Made by a program: the position numbers and the translations under genes. Under the pieces are notes generated by a model that was not told the origin of the DNA, ran no database searches, and worked only from the letters and a program-made list of their open reading frames with translations. This document shows positions 56,209 through 63,953 of a stretch of DNA of 64,000 nucleotides, piece by piece (within the stretch, counting starts at the first letter, position 1; each line of letters begins with the position of its first letter). The DNA lies in contig NZ_JAIQZA010000018.1 of the NCBI RefSeq assembly GCF_020164485.1, forward strand, positions 21,820-85,819, in the 5' to 3' direction. The DNA is from Salegentibacter tibetensis. Its GTDB lineage: Bacteria > Bacteroidota > Bacteroidia > Flavobacteriales > Flavobacteriaceae.

Positions 56209-56754
56209 TTAAAATGATATCATTGAAAAGTTGCTCGTCGTTTTAGTACATTTTCCACCATTTGCACAGGGACTACAATAACCAGGTGCTCCTGGCTTAC
56301 TTAATTCGTATTTCACAACACAACCTTCTGGTTCTTGTGGGCAATCAGAAGTCGTACAAGATGTATCTCCTGCAGCAAAAAGTGAGGCAGAATCATTTCT
56401 TTTTACGTAAAATGAAGATTGAAATACAGAACCTTTAAAAATTAATTGATAACCTCCATCAGTGCCATAAATATATACATCAGTAAAATCACCTTTTATT
56501 CCTGATAATTTTAATAAATTCGAATTCCAAGATTCTAATAATGCTTTTTTGTCCCCTGTAATCACTGGTTGTCCGTCACGAATAACACCAACTTCAAGCC
56601 AGTTTCCTTCAACTTCTTTTTTCACATCGGATTTAACTTCTAATTCTTCAACTTGAGATTCCTTGCTATTCTCTGAATTATCAGAACTACATGAAGTAAA
56701 CCCAAAAATGATTATCACAATCATTAATAATGACATTTTATTTAGAATCTTCAT
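56209..56754 (-). CDS. Cys-rich lipoprotein, unknown
   Basis: A 181-residue lipoprotein (MIVIIIFGFTSC lipobox). An acidic linker leads to a beta-rich domain (NWLEVGVIRDGQPVITGDK; GSVFQSSFYVKR). The C-terminal 55 residues carry seven Cys (DTSCTTSDCPQEPEGC; YCSPCANGGKC), likely disulfide-linked. Not a family I recognise. The frame extends 25 codons upstream of ATG 56754 without support. It is flanked by repeats D and E whose outer ends are complementary. Confidence 0.65.
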   Translation of the reverse strand: MKILNKMSLLMIVIIIFGFTSCSSDNSENSKESQVEELEVKSDVKKEVEGNWLEVGVIRDGQPVITGDKKALLESWNSNLLKLSGIKGDFTDVYIYGTDGGYQLIFKGSVFQSSFYVKRNDSASLFAAGDTSCTTSDCPQEPEGCVVKYELSKPGAPGYCSPCANGGKCTKTTSNFSMISF

Positions 56755-56976
56755 ATCAGTACATTTTAAGATTTTCTTGAATGATACAATCTGGTTGAGG
56801 TCAAAATGTTCTATAACAAGATAGAACAATTTTATAATAATTTGCTTAAAATTCCGCCTAAAGTTAAATTATATTGTTGATATCATAACAATATACCCCT
56901 GATTTCTCCCTTTTGAAGATTCTTTCCCTTACCATTAGCCGAAGAAACTAATGGTGTTTTTTTATGGGGAATGTTT

Positions 56977-57107
56977 GCCAACGTCTCGTATAAAAACTGT
57001 GCGAGCGGGCGAGCGTGATTGTCCGCAGGACAATCTGCTAAGCCAGCGAGCACGGAAATTCGATGTGAGACTGATTTGAGCATTGTTTTTATATGTTGTT
57101 GTAGTGC
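56977..57107 (-). repeat. attC-like repeat E
   Basis: The cleanest copy. Left end GCCAACGTCTCGTATAAAAACTG pairs with right end CATTGTTTTTATATGTTGTTG. The centre has GATTGTCCGCAGGACAATC. It starts 3 bp after the stop of the gene at 57111. Its right end is shared almost exactly with the partial copy at 47.7 kb. Confidence 0.82.
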
Positions 57108-57110
57108 GTT

Positions 57111-57599
57111 TTATTCTCCCAACTTTAATACGGTATTGTAAAAAACAGTTCCATCTATAAAAGAATACTTGACTTCTACTCTTCCAAGTTTATCAACAGA
57201 TTTTAGATATCTGATTCGTTCGACCAATTCTCCAGTCCGTTTATTAAAAACCTCTGCTTTTCCCTGGGTCAGTAATTCGTTAAATTTTATCTCTAATTCC
57301 CAAGATTCAGTGGAGGATCTTGATATCGGAATTATGGAATCAGCTTTTATGTCTTCTAACCTTTCAATTCTGTCTTTTCTCACTTGAGTACTAAAATCGG
57401 AATTTTCTTTTTTAAATAGATTTACGAGGTCCGCTTTTTCAAATCTTATAATACTTTTCTCATTTTCAAATCCGATTGTTACAGCCTTACTTTCTATTTC
57501 TTTTAATAAAATTTGTTCCTGGTCAGTCTGCTTAACTAATGAACTTGAACAACTACAGAAAACTATACTCAATATTAAAATAAAGATGGTATTTCTCAT
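57111..57599 (-). CDS. Small lipoprotein, unknown
   Basis: A 162-residue predicted lipoprotein. MRNTIFILILSIVFCSC provides the lipobox. The mature part is charged and helical at first (EQILLKEIESKAVTIGF), then beta-rich with AEVFNKRTGELVERI. No family recognised. I start at ATG 57599 because it gives a clean signal peptide; 13 upstream codons are open but cover a degenerate repeat end. Its stop is 3 bp from repeat E. Confidence 0.65.
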   Translation of the reverse strand: MRNTIFILILSIVFCSCSSSLVKQTDQEQILLKEIESKAVTIGFENEKSIIRFEKADLVNLFKKENSDFSTQVRKDRIERLEDIKADSIIPISRSSTESWELEIKFNELLTQGKAEVFNKRTGELVERIRYLKSVDKLGRVEVKYSFIDGTVFYNTVLKLGE

Positions 57600-57617
57600 T
57601 CGGTTTTTTTTAAATTG

Positions 57618-57705
57618 CCTGTAACACCCTATCGGCATAAAACTGCAAGCCTATATATTTCCGCTTCTAGATCATTAAATGCTTCAGGCTTATATACTTA
57701 TTTTC
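57618..57705 (-). repeat. Possible degenerate attC-like repeat F
   Basis: TGTAACACCCTATCGGCATA and AAACTGCAAGC resemble the left end of the other copies (AACGTCTCGTATAAAAACTGTGCGAGC). A right end (AGGCTTATATACTTA) may follow, but the centre is not recognisable. This would be the right border of the array. Confidence 0.3.
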
Positions 57706-57796
57706 CATAACCATTCTTAAATATACAGGTAAAAACACCTTGTAATATGACCACAGAGGTATATTATTCGTATATTATACGCTTAAAGCGGCTACT

Positions 57797-58192
57797 ATGA
57801 CACGTAACCAAAAATATTGCCTTGCCTGCCAACAAGAACTTAAGGGACGAAGTGACAAAAAATTCTGTGACCCTTACTGCAAAAGTGCCTGGCATTATCG
57901 AAAAATGCAGGAAGACAATTATAGTTTCTATGCACGCGTAGATAAACAATTAAAAACCAACCGTAAACTCCTTAAGGCTTATAACAAAGCTGGGAAAGCA
58001 ACGGTTAGGGCTGCAATACTAAAAGAACAGGGTTTTGATTCCAACTTTTTTACGCATTACTGGAAAAATAAAAATGGAGATGTATATCTCTTCGTCTATG
58101 AATTTGGATTCCTCAGCAGAGTTGAAAACGGAAGAAAAAAATATGTCCTTGTTACCTGGCAGGCTTATATGGAAAAAAGTAAAATTCCATAA
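57797..58192 (+). CDS. Zinc-ribbon protein, unknown
   Basis: A 131-residue soluble protein. An N-terminal Cys4 zinc ribbon is visible: C8 and C11 (YCLACQQ), C24 and C28 (FCDPYCKSAW). A helical region follows (DKQLKTNRKLLKAYNKAGKATVRAAIL) and then a beta end (YEFGFLSRVENGRKKYVLVTW). Similar proteins with this order exist in many Bacteroidota without known function; DNA or RNA binding is plausible. It lies just outside the repeat array on the opposite strand and has no repeat of its own. Confidence 0.72.
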   Translation: MTRNQKYCLACQQELKGRSDKKFCDPYCKSAWHYRKMQEDNYSFYARVDKQLKTNRKLLKAYNKAGKATVRAAILKEQGFDSNFFTHYWKNKNGDVYLFVYEFGFLSRVENGRKKYVLVTWQAYMEKSKIP

Positions 58193-58839
58193 ACCGGATC
58201 AACACACTTCAATTTTTTTAAAATAATTCACTAAGCCAATTTTTAAAATTTCTCTTTAGAAATAGCCAAAAAACTACATGGCTTCGCCTCCGTCAATCAC
58301 ATTGATGCTTTCCAATTCAGCAATGAGTTGTCTTTTTTCAAACACCCTCGTAAAACTTCTATAGGATTACTGTTGGGCTTATTTTTATTTTTCCTGATAA
58401 AATTCCCAAAAAATTAAAATCCTGACTCTTAAAAAGAGTCCGATTTACGTTTCAGGAAAAAAAGCTTTTAATTGTAATAGTGTAGGGACTCCAAATTTAA
58501 AAATTATCCGGCCTCGGGTTTATATCTCCCTTCATAGTTATTAACAATATATTAAGAAGAAACATAAGAATTAAATAATTTTTAGATTTAATTCAACAAT
58601 CCACTAAACCATTCAGCATATTAGCCTTCCGTACCACCAGGATAAAGAGCTCCCTAATTCTATCTTTTGAGTTTATCAGCACCTAAAAAAGGTGTATATT
58701 TGTAATTAGGAATAACTCTTAACCTATTTTAGTTTTCGGTTAATAATAACTGTACACCCCCCATTTTTATACTTCCCAACTGCCAGGTACTGTTTACCAG
58801 AACCTCTTAACTTATTGTTTTCAATTAAAAGGCAGTGTC
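58193..58839 (+). promoter_or_regulatory. Long leader with a candidate promoter
   Basis: This 647-bp gap holds no gene that I can support. TATATTTG at 58695-58702 fits the -7 consensus, 138 bp before the next start. A small hairpin (ACTCTT/AAGAGT) near 58425 lies inside a CCTGA...TCAGG pair and may end the zinc-ribbon transcript. Confidence 0.3.
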
Positions 58840-60492
58840 ATGAATTCAAAATTATTATTACTCATTCTTAGTTTTATCATCACAGGCTTTAATGCCGAAG
58901 CGCAAATATTAAAAAAGCTCAAGAAAAAAGTTGAAAATACAACTGAAAAGGTCCTGCTGAAAAAAACAGAGCAGAAAACCGAACAGGTAGTTGAAACTAC
59001 TTTCGATTCTGTAGCAAACCAGAAATCCAATCCGGCCAGTACGAACTCTCAAAAGCCAGATCCTGATGCTAATAAAGCTAAGCTTATAAATACCGAAGCA
59101 AAACGATCTTTCTACACTTCAGATGTTATTGTTAGAACATCTGATAGTAAGGGAAAGGGAAGTGAATACTATTTTGATAGTGAAGAAATTGCCGCCCGGA
59201 GGACCGCACCCAATTCTGAATATCCCATTTATATAGATAGCGAGGGATATCAGTATGCTTATAACGATGGTGAAGGACGCTGGGAAAAGACCGGTTTGAT
59301 GAAGTCTGATGCTATGTCTTTAATGATGCCCATGATATCCATATCTATGCTAAAACTTCCCGCTGGACCTACGCTGGAGGCCACTGAAAAGTTCAAGAAT
59401 AAAGGAATGAACCTTAATACATTTCAAATCGTGGAATGGGCATTTATTTATAAACCCGAACATTTCCGAACTGGAGAATATGAGGAAACAACCGGCCCAT
59501 GTCCCACTGGCGGAAATTGTCCTAAATTCCTGTATATAGACCCTGAATACAAAGGTTCCTGGGTATTATTTGATAAGCAAGGTCGCCTGTCCGAGGTCTA
59601 TGCAAATGTTAATACTCAGCAAGCTCAGGGAGATGGTTCTTATAAATTTGAATATTCTCCTGTCAGCGTCAATGTTCCTTCTGCGGTAGAGGTTAAAATG
59701 CCCTTTCAGGATCTTTATATAAAAGGCCTTGATGTAAATTCAGATAATTCAACTTCTGGAAATACAAATATTACGAATAACAGGCCTTCAGAAACTACAA
59801 ATACCAGGTCAAATTCCGGTCCAAATGAAAAGATCGCAACTATAGACCCAAATAATCCTTTGAGCTTTCCGGGAGTAACTTCTATTCTGGAATATGATGA
59901 CAAGCAAATAATCATGCAACTCAATACGGAGACCATGGCCATGAAGCTGGATCTCAACGATCCAAAAATGAAACCTATCTATTTTGATAGAGAAAATTAT
60001 ATGTACATGGAGAGTGACAATGGGTGCATAAAAGCAAAACTTAACCTGGAAAAAGCTTTTACGCAAATGGAAGAAGGTTTAAAAGGTAAGACCCTGCCGG
60101 GAGGGATGGATATAGAAAAAATAAAAGCAGATTACTATAAAAACAATTTTGGAATGCAGGCGGCTCCCTCCAACTTCCCTCCCATTACTGGATGGGCTTA
60201 CTTATATAACCCTGAACATCTAAATTCTCAGGGGAAATTTGAAAAGAGCAGTGTGAGCTGCGACGGTGGTTCCTGTCAGAAATTCACGATGACCGAAGGA
60301 AAGGAAAAAGGAAGCTATGTGTTATTTGATAAATTTAACAGGCTTCAAAAAATTTATTCGACTGAAGGAAAGGGCGGTTCCGTGACCTATTCATACCCTT
60401 CACATAGGAATCTTAAAATTCCTGATTTTAATAATTGCCAGGAAATAGATATTAACCAGGATATTCTGGGAAATATGATGGGAGGAAAGTAA
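58840..60492 (+). CDS. Exported protein with an internal duplication
   Basis: A 550-residue exported protein. A signal peptide (ending AEAQ) precedes a basic coiled-coil stretch (LKKLKKKVENTTEKVLLKK). Two homologous modules follow. The first contains WAFIYKPEHFRTGEYE, a Cys pair (PCPTGGNC) and GSWVLFDKQGRLSEVY. The second contains WAYLYNPEHLNSQGKFE, CDGGSC and GSYVLFDKFNRLQKIY. An Asn/Ser/Thr-rich linker (about 305-335) joins them. It looks like a tandem duplication of a ~220-residue beta domain. No family recognised; the location is probably periplasmic or surface. Confidence 0.72.
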   Translation: MNSKLLLLILSFIITGFNAEAQILKKLKKKVENTTEKVLLKKTEQKTEQVVETTFDSVANQKSNPASTNSQKPDPDANKAKLINTEAKRSFYTSDVIVRTSDSKGKGSEYYFDSEEIAARRTAPNSEYPIYIDSEGYQYAYNDGEGRWEKTGLMKSDAMSLMMPMISISMLKLPAGPTLEATEKFKNKGMNLNTFQIVEWAFIYKPEHFRTGEYEETTGPCPTGGNCPKFLYIDPEYKGSWVLFDKQGRLSEVYANVNTQQAQGDGSYKFEYSPVSVNVPSAVEVKMPFQDLYIKGLDVNSDNSTSGNTNITNNRPSETTNTRSNSGPNEKIATIDPNNPLSFPGVTSILEYDDKQIIMQLNTETMAMKLDLNDPKMKPIYFDRENYMYMESDNGCIKAKLNLEKAFTQMEEGLKGKTLPGGMDIEKIKADYYKNNFGMQAAPSNFPPITGWAYLYNPEHLNSQGKFEKSSVSCDGGSCQKFTMTEGKEKGSYVLFDKFNRLQKIYSTEGKGGSVTYSYPSHRNLKIPDFNNCQEIDINQDILGNMMGGK

Positions 60493-60590
60493 TGGATGTG
60501 GATTAATGGTGGATTAAAAAATTTAAATATTAGGCAAAGAAATCTCAAAACATTGACTTACAATGTGTTGTGATTATTTATATTTTTAAA

Positions 60591-60609
60591 AAGTGACCTT
60601 GCCAGGATT
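60591..60609 (-). repeat. tRNA-3'-end-like direct repeat, copy 1
   Basis: AAGTGACCTTGCCAGGATT. On the minus strand it reads AATCCTGGCAAGGTCACTT, the T-arm and acceptor end of a Bacteroidota-type tRNA. An identical copy lies at 60763-60781. No other part of a tRNA is attached. Confidence 0.55.
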
Positions 60610-60723
60610 AGCTTTGCTCTTCCTTTGAGTTCCCATCAGAAAATAGAAAGTTGCCCTGCCCTATGGGGCATTGCACTTTTTGTTTTCCTCCAAAGCTTTG
60701 AGCAATGCTCAGCTTTTGCGAAA

Positions 60724-60754
60724 AACAAAAAAGTCCGCACTACCGTGCGAACTT
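60724..60754 (-). terminator. Terminator beside tRNA-like copy 2
   Basis: On the minus strand AAGTTCGCAC and GTGCGGACTT pair with one mismatch and a 4-nt loop, followed by a T-tract. It is placed just after the tRNA-like end at 60763, as if it were that tRNA gene's own terminator. Confidence 0.65.
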
Positions 60755-60762
60755 ACTGCTTT

Positions 60763-60781
60763 AAGTGACCTTGCCAGGATT
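60763..60781 (-). repeat. tRNA-3'-end-like direct repeat, copy 2
   Basis: Identical to 60591-60609. The sequence to its right does not continue as a tRNA, so only the last ~19 nt are present, as in attachment-site remnants. The rest of 60493-61162 has no gene that I can support. Confidence 0.55.
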
Positions 60782-61102
60782 CACCGATTTCTCAAACAGC
60801 CTATAAATACTGATAACTTATTTTCGATGTTGACGATTTGTGAACCAAAATTTTGATGCCATTTGTATCGTCTTGTATAAAGGTATTAATATTCAGATAT
60901 ATACCTGGCAAAATAAAAGAAAGATTGCGGAATTCAGATCATAATATGTGACCTGATTTTCAACAGAATAAAAAATTAAGATCTTATCCCATTGCTTTAT
61001 TAAAATATAGCTGAAGAATTTCTAGAAAACTCTAAAGCCTTTTTGAAGTAAGGGAAGGAAGGGCAGAATTATATAAGATTCAAATATATTTTGTGCTAAA
61101 TG

Positions 61103-61142
61103 AAAAAAGATAACCGGAAGAAGAATAACTTCCCCCGGTTAT
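61103..61142 (-). terminator. Terminator of the sugar-dehydrogenase gene
   Basis: On the minus strand ATAACCGG and CCGGTTAT pair perfectly around a 17-nt loop and are followed by CTTTTTTC. It lies 20 bp after the gene's stop. Confidence 0.85.
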
Positions 61143-61162
61143 AGTATTTATAAAAAAGAATA

Positions 61163-63361
61163 TTACTGTACAATTTTAAAAACCCTTCCAGTATTTCCAT
61201 GTGGCCCCATATTAAGAGAAACAGCGACATAAATTTCCCCTTGGAGATCCTGACCAAATCCTTTAAGGAAATACCCAAGAGTATCCTGACCTCCAATCTC
61301 CAGTTCATGGAAGCCCCACAAACCTGGTCCATGAGGATTGCTGAAGAAGATTTCCCCCGCAGGGTGATGGTGAGAATGTGAAAAGGAACCAAAGATATAT
61401 TGTCCCTGAAGCGCTTTTATATTTCCCCGGTAGACATAACCTCCCACAATAACCAGAGTTCTTCCTCCAAGCGGATTGTGATGGTTTTTCATCTCGATAA
61501 CAGGATCAATTAAAGGATTGCCATAAATGTCGACATCAGGACAGCTTGGAAGAACCGTATCGTGGTTAGAAGCATTGAAACAATGAGTTCCTTCCATAAC
61601 ATTCCAACCATAATTTCCTCCTTTTTCAACAACACTTATTTCTTCCCAAAGAACCTGTCCTGCGTCACCCACAAACAATCTGTGATCTTCAGCCATATCG
61701 AAGGAGAACCTGTAGGGATTACGGAAGCCATATGCGTAAATTTCATCTAAGCCGGGGTGATCTACGAAAGGATTATCTGCTGGAATGCCATATGGTTTTG
61801 CAACATCAATATCAATCCGTAGAATATTACCTAAAAGATTAGATTCAATATCCTGGCCGTTACCGCCGGCATTTACTTCATACCAATCAGGTACATGTCC
61901 TGGCCCTACATCATCGGCACCTCCTCCATCTCCGATGGAAATATACAGGTAACCATCTGGACCGAAAGCTAAAGTGCCTCCTTCATGGTTGGACTGCGGT
62001 TGCTTTATTTCAAGAATTACCTGCTCAGAACTAAAATCTGCTTGCAAAGGATTTCCTCCGGAAACCCGGAATTCGGATATACGGCTTAAATTGTCCCATT
62101 GTTCTCCCGGCTCTGGTCCTCCAGGTGGTGGCGGTGCTGTATAATAAACAAAAAAGCGACCATTAATCTCATACTGTGGATGAAAGGCAAGTCCAAGAAG
62201 TCCTCTTTCATCGTAATGGTGATTTAAGTCAATAACCTTCGAGGTTATATCAAGAAAAGGTTGCGCCAAAGTTTCTCCATTTTCGTTGATGATCCAAATC
62301 TTACCGATCTGGTCAATCACGAACAGTCTGTTAGAATCGTCTGGCGAGGGAACGACTCCCAGAGGAGATACAAATCCCTCTCCAATTAATTCCATCTCCA
62401 GATCAACAAAAAGAGCGGGAGAATCTTCCATTTGACAGGACCCTTCTCTAAAATGGTAATAATCGGCTTTGTCTTCATCTATGAAAAGAGCCCTTACATC
62501 CTCGTCAGAAATGATTCCTCTTCGAATAATTCTTTCCTGAGTATCATAAGCCTCCGAATCAAGTAAGGTGATTTCTACATAAAAATCGTCCGGACCCTCA
62601 GAGTCTGGTAAAACCAAACATAGCGGTTCTGCAAAATTATCTCCATCACTGTTAACACCTACGGTATTTTGAGAATCTTCGATTATAATCTGACCTTTTG
62701 GATTATTGGAATCCCCGCTGAACTTCCATAAATTCACACTAAATGCAGCCGGAAAGTGTCTGCCGTTAGAATCGCAGAAATTACCAAAAACACAGAATTC
62801 TATAGCCCTGTTACCATGGATGTCAAAGAAAAGATACCCGTACTCATTTACAAGGCGATCATCAAAACAAAGAACAGAGACATCAATATATTTTTTAACT
62901 CCTGCTTCAAGATTGATTGTCATTGGTAAAGGGGAGTCAACAAAATTAGCCATGGATCCAGATCTGGGAGCAATCCAGATCAGATTATCACTGTCATCGT
63001 AAACCTGGAAAACATCCAGTGAATACTCTCCCTGGTCGAGTTTTAATTCGGGTGCTTCTCGAGTGAACATCTGTCCTGGGACAAGATCAACTCTAAAGGG
63101 AACTTCTGTTGAACCAACAATAGAATTTCCATTTCGGGAAAGTACAATTTTTACATAAGCAGGAGTGCCTTCTGAACAAGCAGGAATGTCGGCCGCAGCT
63201 TGTTTACTCTGGCTCCTATTGTTTAGATCTTCAAGAATGGCAGAAAAAGCAATACTTGCTGTTTCATCAACTTTCTCGGTTCGTTCTTCATCCTTGCTGC
63301 AAGAAAACAAGAAAATTGCAATGAGTATTGCAACAATCCGTGATAGTTTTAACTGTCTCAT
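61163..63361 (-). CDS. PQQ sugar-dehydrogenase-like lipoprotein with extra N-terminal domain
   Basis: A 732-residue lipoprotein (IAIFLFSC lipobox near 20). Residues 30-310 form a beta-rich region with IVLSRNGNSIVGSTEVPF and no family I recognise, except a loose likeness to DUF4382-type surface domains. From about 325 to the end lies a glucose/sorbosone-dehydrogenase propeller: LGVVPSPDDSNRLFVIDQ, GLLGLAFHPQY, NHEGGTLAFGPDGYLYISIGDG, AYGFRNPYRFSFD and GENYGW-like GGNYGWNVMEG. Members oxidise sugars with PQQ in the periplasm or at the surface. It has its own terminator. No PQQ-synthesis genes are in the window. Confidence 0.87.
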   Translation of the reverse strand: MRQLKLSRIVAILIAIFLFSCSKDEERTEKVDETASIAFSAILEDLNNRSQSKQAAADIPACSEGTPAYVKIVLSRNGNSIVGSTEVPFRVDLVPGQMFTREAPELKLDQGEYSLDVFQVYDDSDNLIWIAPRSGSMANFVDSPLPMTINLEAGVKKYIDVSVLCFDDRLVNEYGYLFFDIHGNRAIEFCVFGNFCDSNGRHFPAAFSVNLWKFSGDSNNPKGQIIIEDSQNTVGVNSDGDNFAEPLCLVLPDSEGPDDFYVEITLLDSEAYDTQERIIRRGIISDEDVRALFIDEDKADYYHFREGSCQMEDSPALFVDLEMELIGEGFVSPLGVVPSPDDSNRLFVIDQIGKIWIINENGETLAQPFLDITSKVIDLNHHYDERGLLGLAFHPQYEINGRFFVYYTAPPPPGGPEPGEQWDNLSRISEFRVSGGNPLQADFSSEQVILEIKQPQSNHEGGTLAFGPDGYLYISIGDGGGADDVGPGHVPDWYEVNAGGNGQDIESNLLGNILRIDIDVAKPYGIPADNPFVDHPGLDEIYAYGFRNPYRFSFDMAEDHRLFVGDAGQVLWEEISVVEKGGNYGWNVMEGTHCFNASNHDTVLPSCPDVDIYGNPLIDPVIEMKNHHNPLGGRTLVIVGGYVYRGNIKALQGQYIFGSFSHSHHHPAGEIFFSNPHGPGLWGFHELEIGGQDTLGYFLKGFGQDLQGEIYVAVSLNMGPHGNTGRVFKIVQ

Positions 63362-63800
63362 AACATTTTTTTAACTATTTTATAATCAACAAGTTATAGT
63401 CATTGTTGAAAATTAAAAATGGGTAAAACCCTGTATTTTCCTGAATCAATTTATAAAACTTGTTATAGAGAAAGATTGGTTTTAATGAATGACAATAAAT
63501 ATCGATGCTGTCATCCTTAGTCCGATTGATTTCTCGGTTGGTTTGAATAATTAGGACGAAAAAATCTTTTATTGAAGGTTGTTTTACAACAGCATGATGA
63601 TTTAGAGATTCTTCGCTGTCGCTCAGAACTAAAATTTAAATGAGGGTGATTCGATTTCTTAGGGGTTTTACCACTTGCTAACATGGGTTGGAATTGTCCG
63701 TAACCTGGTTTAAAATCGATCATATCATCTTTTCCGGCATCTCCAATATTCATTTTTCTAGCAATAAAAGAATTAGAAATTATAAAAAATTAGCTATATC
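63362..63800. other. Gene-poor stretch
   Basis: AT-rich DNA upstream of the dehydrogenase gene. A 78-codon minus-strand frame (63517-63753, MNIGDAGKDDMIDFKPGYG) has no recognisable family, ends in low-complexity residues and is not supported as a gene. Confidence 0.3.
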
Positions 63801-63843
63801 ATAAAATATTTTTAGACTCATCTAAAAATATTTTATATCTTTG
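63801..63843 (+). promoter_or_regulatory. Perfect 36-bp palindrome overlapping a promoter
   Basis: Left arm ATAAAATATTTTTAGA (63801-63816), 4-nt centre CTCA, right arm TCTAAAAATATTTTAT (63821-63836), a perfect 16-bp inverted repeat. Its last base begins TATCTTTG (63836-63843), a full -7 consensus. A repressor site of DtxR/MntR-like shape is a reasonable guess. A possible start codon (ATG AAA TAC CCA) follows at about 63874 but stops at once. Confidence 0.5.
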
Positions 63844-63953
63844 ATAAAAATAAATTTTAACCGAATTTAATAGTATGAAATACCCATGATTTAGCCCACG
63901 CAAACACCGATGAGTTTTTTGCTTAAATTTAAGTGATGTAAAAACTTATTGGG

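Noticed and set aside
56883..57083. 66-codon minus-strand open frame
   Set aside because: It is the translation of repeat E and its flank (PADNHAR motif), not a gene.
60671..60856. 61-codon open frame
   Set aside because: It crosses a terminator and a tRNA-like repeat and has no ribosome site or family signal.
63517..63753. 78-codon minus-strand open frame
   Set aside because: First 40 residues look protein-like but no family is known and the end is low-complexity; not enough support.
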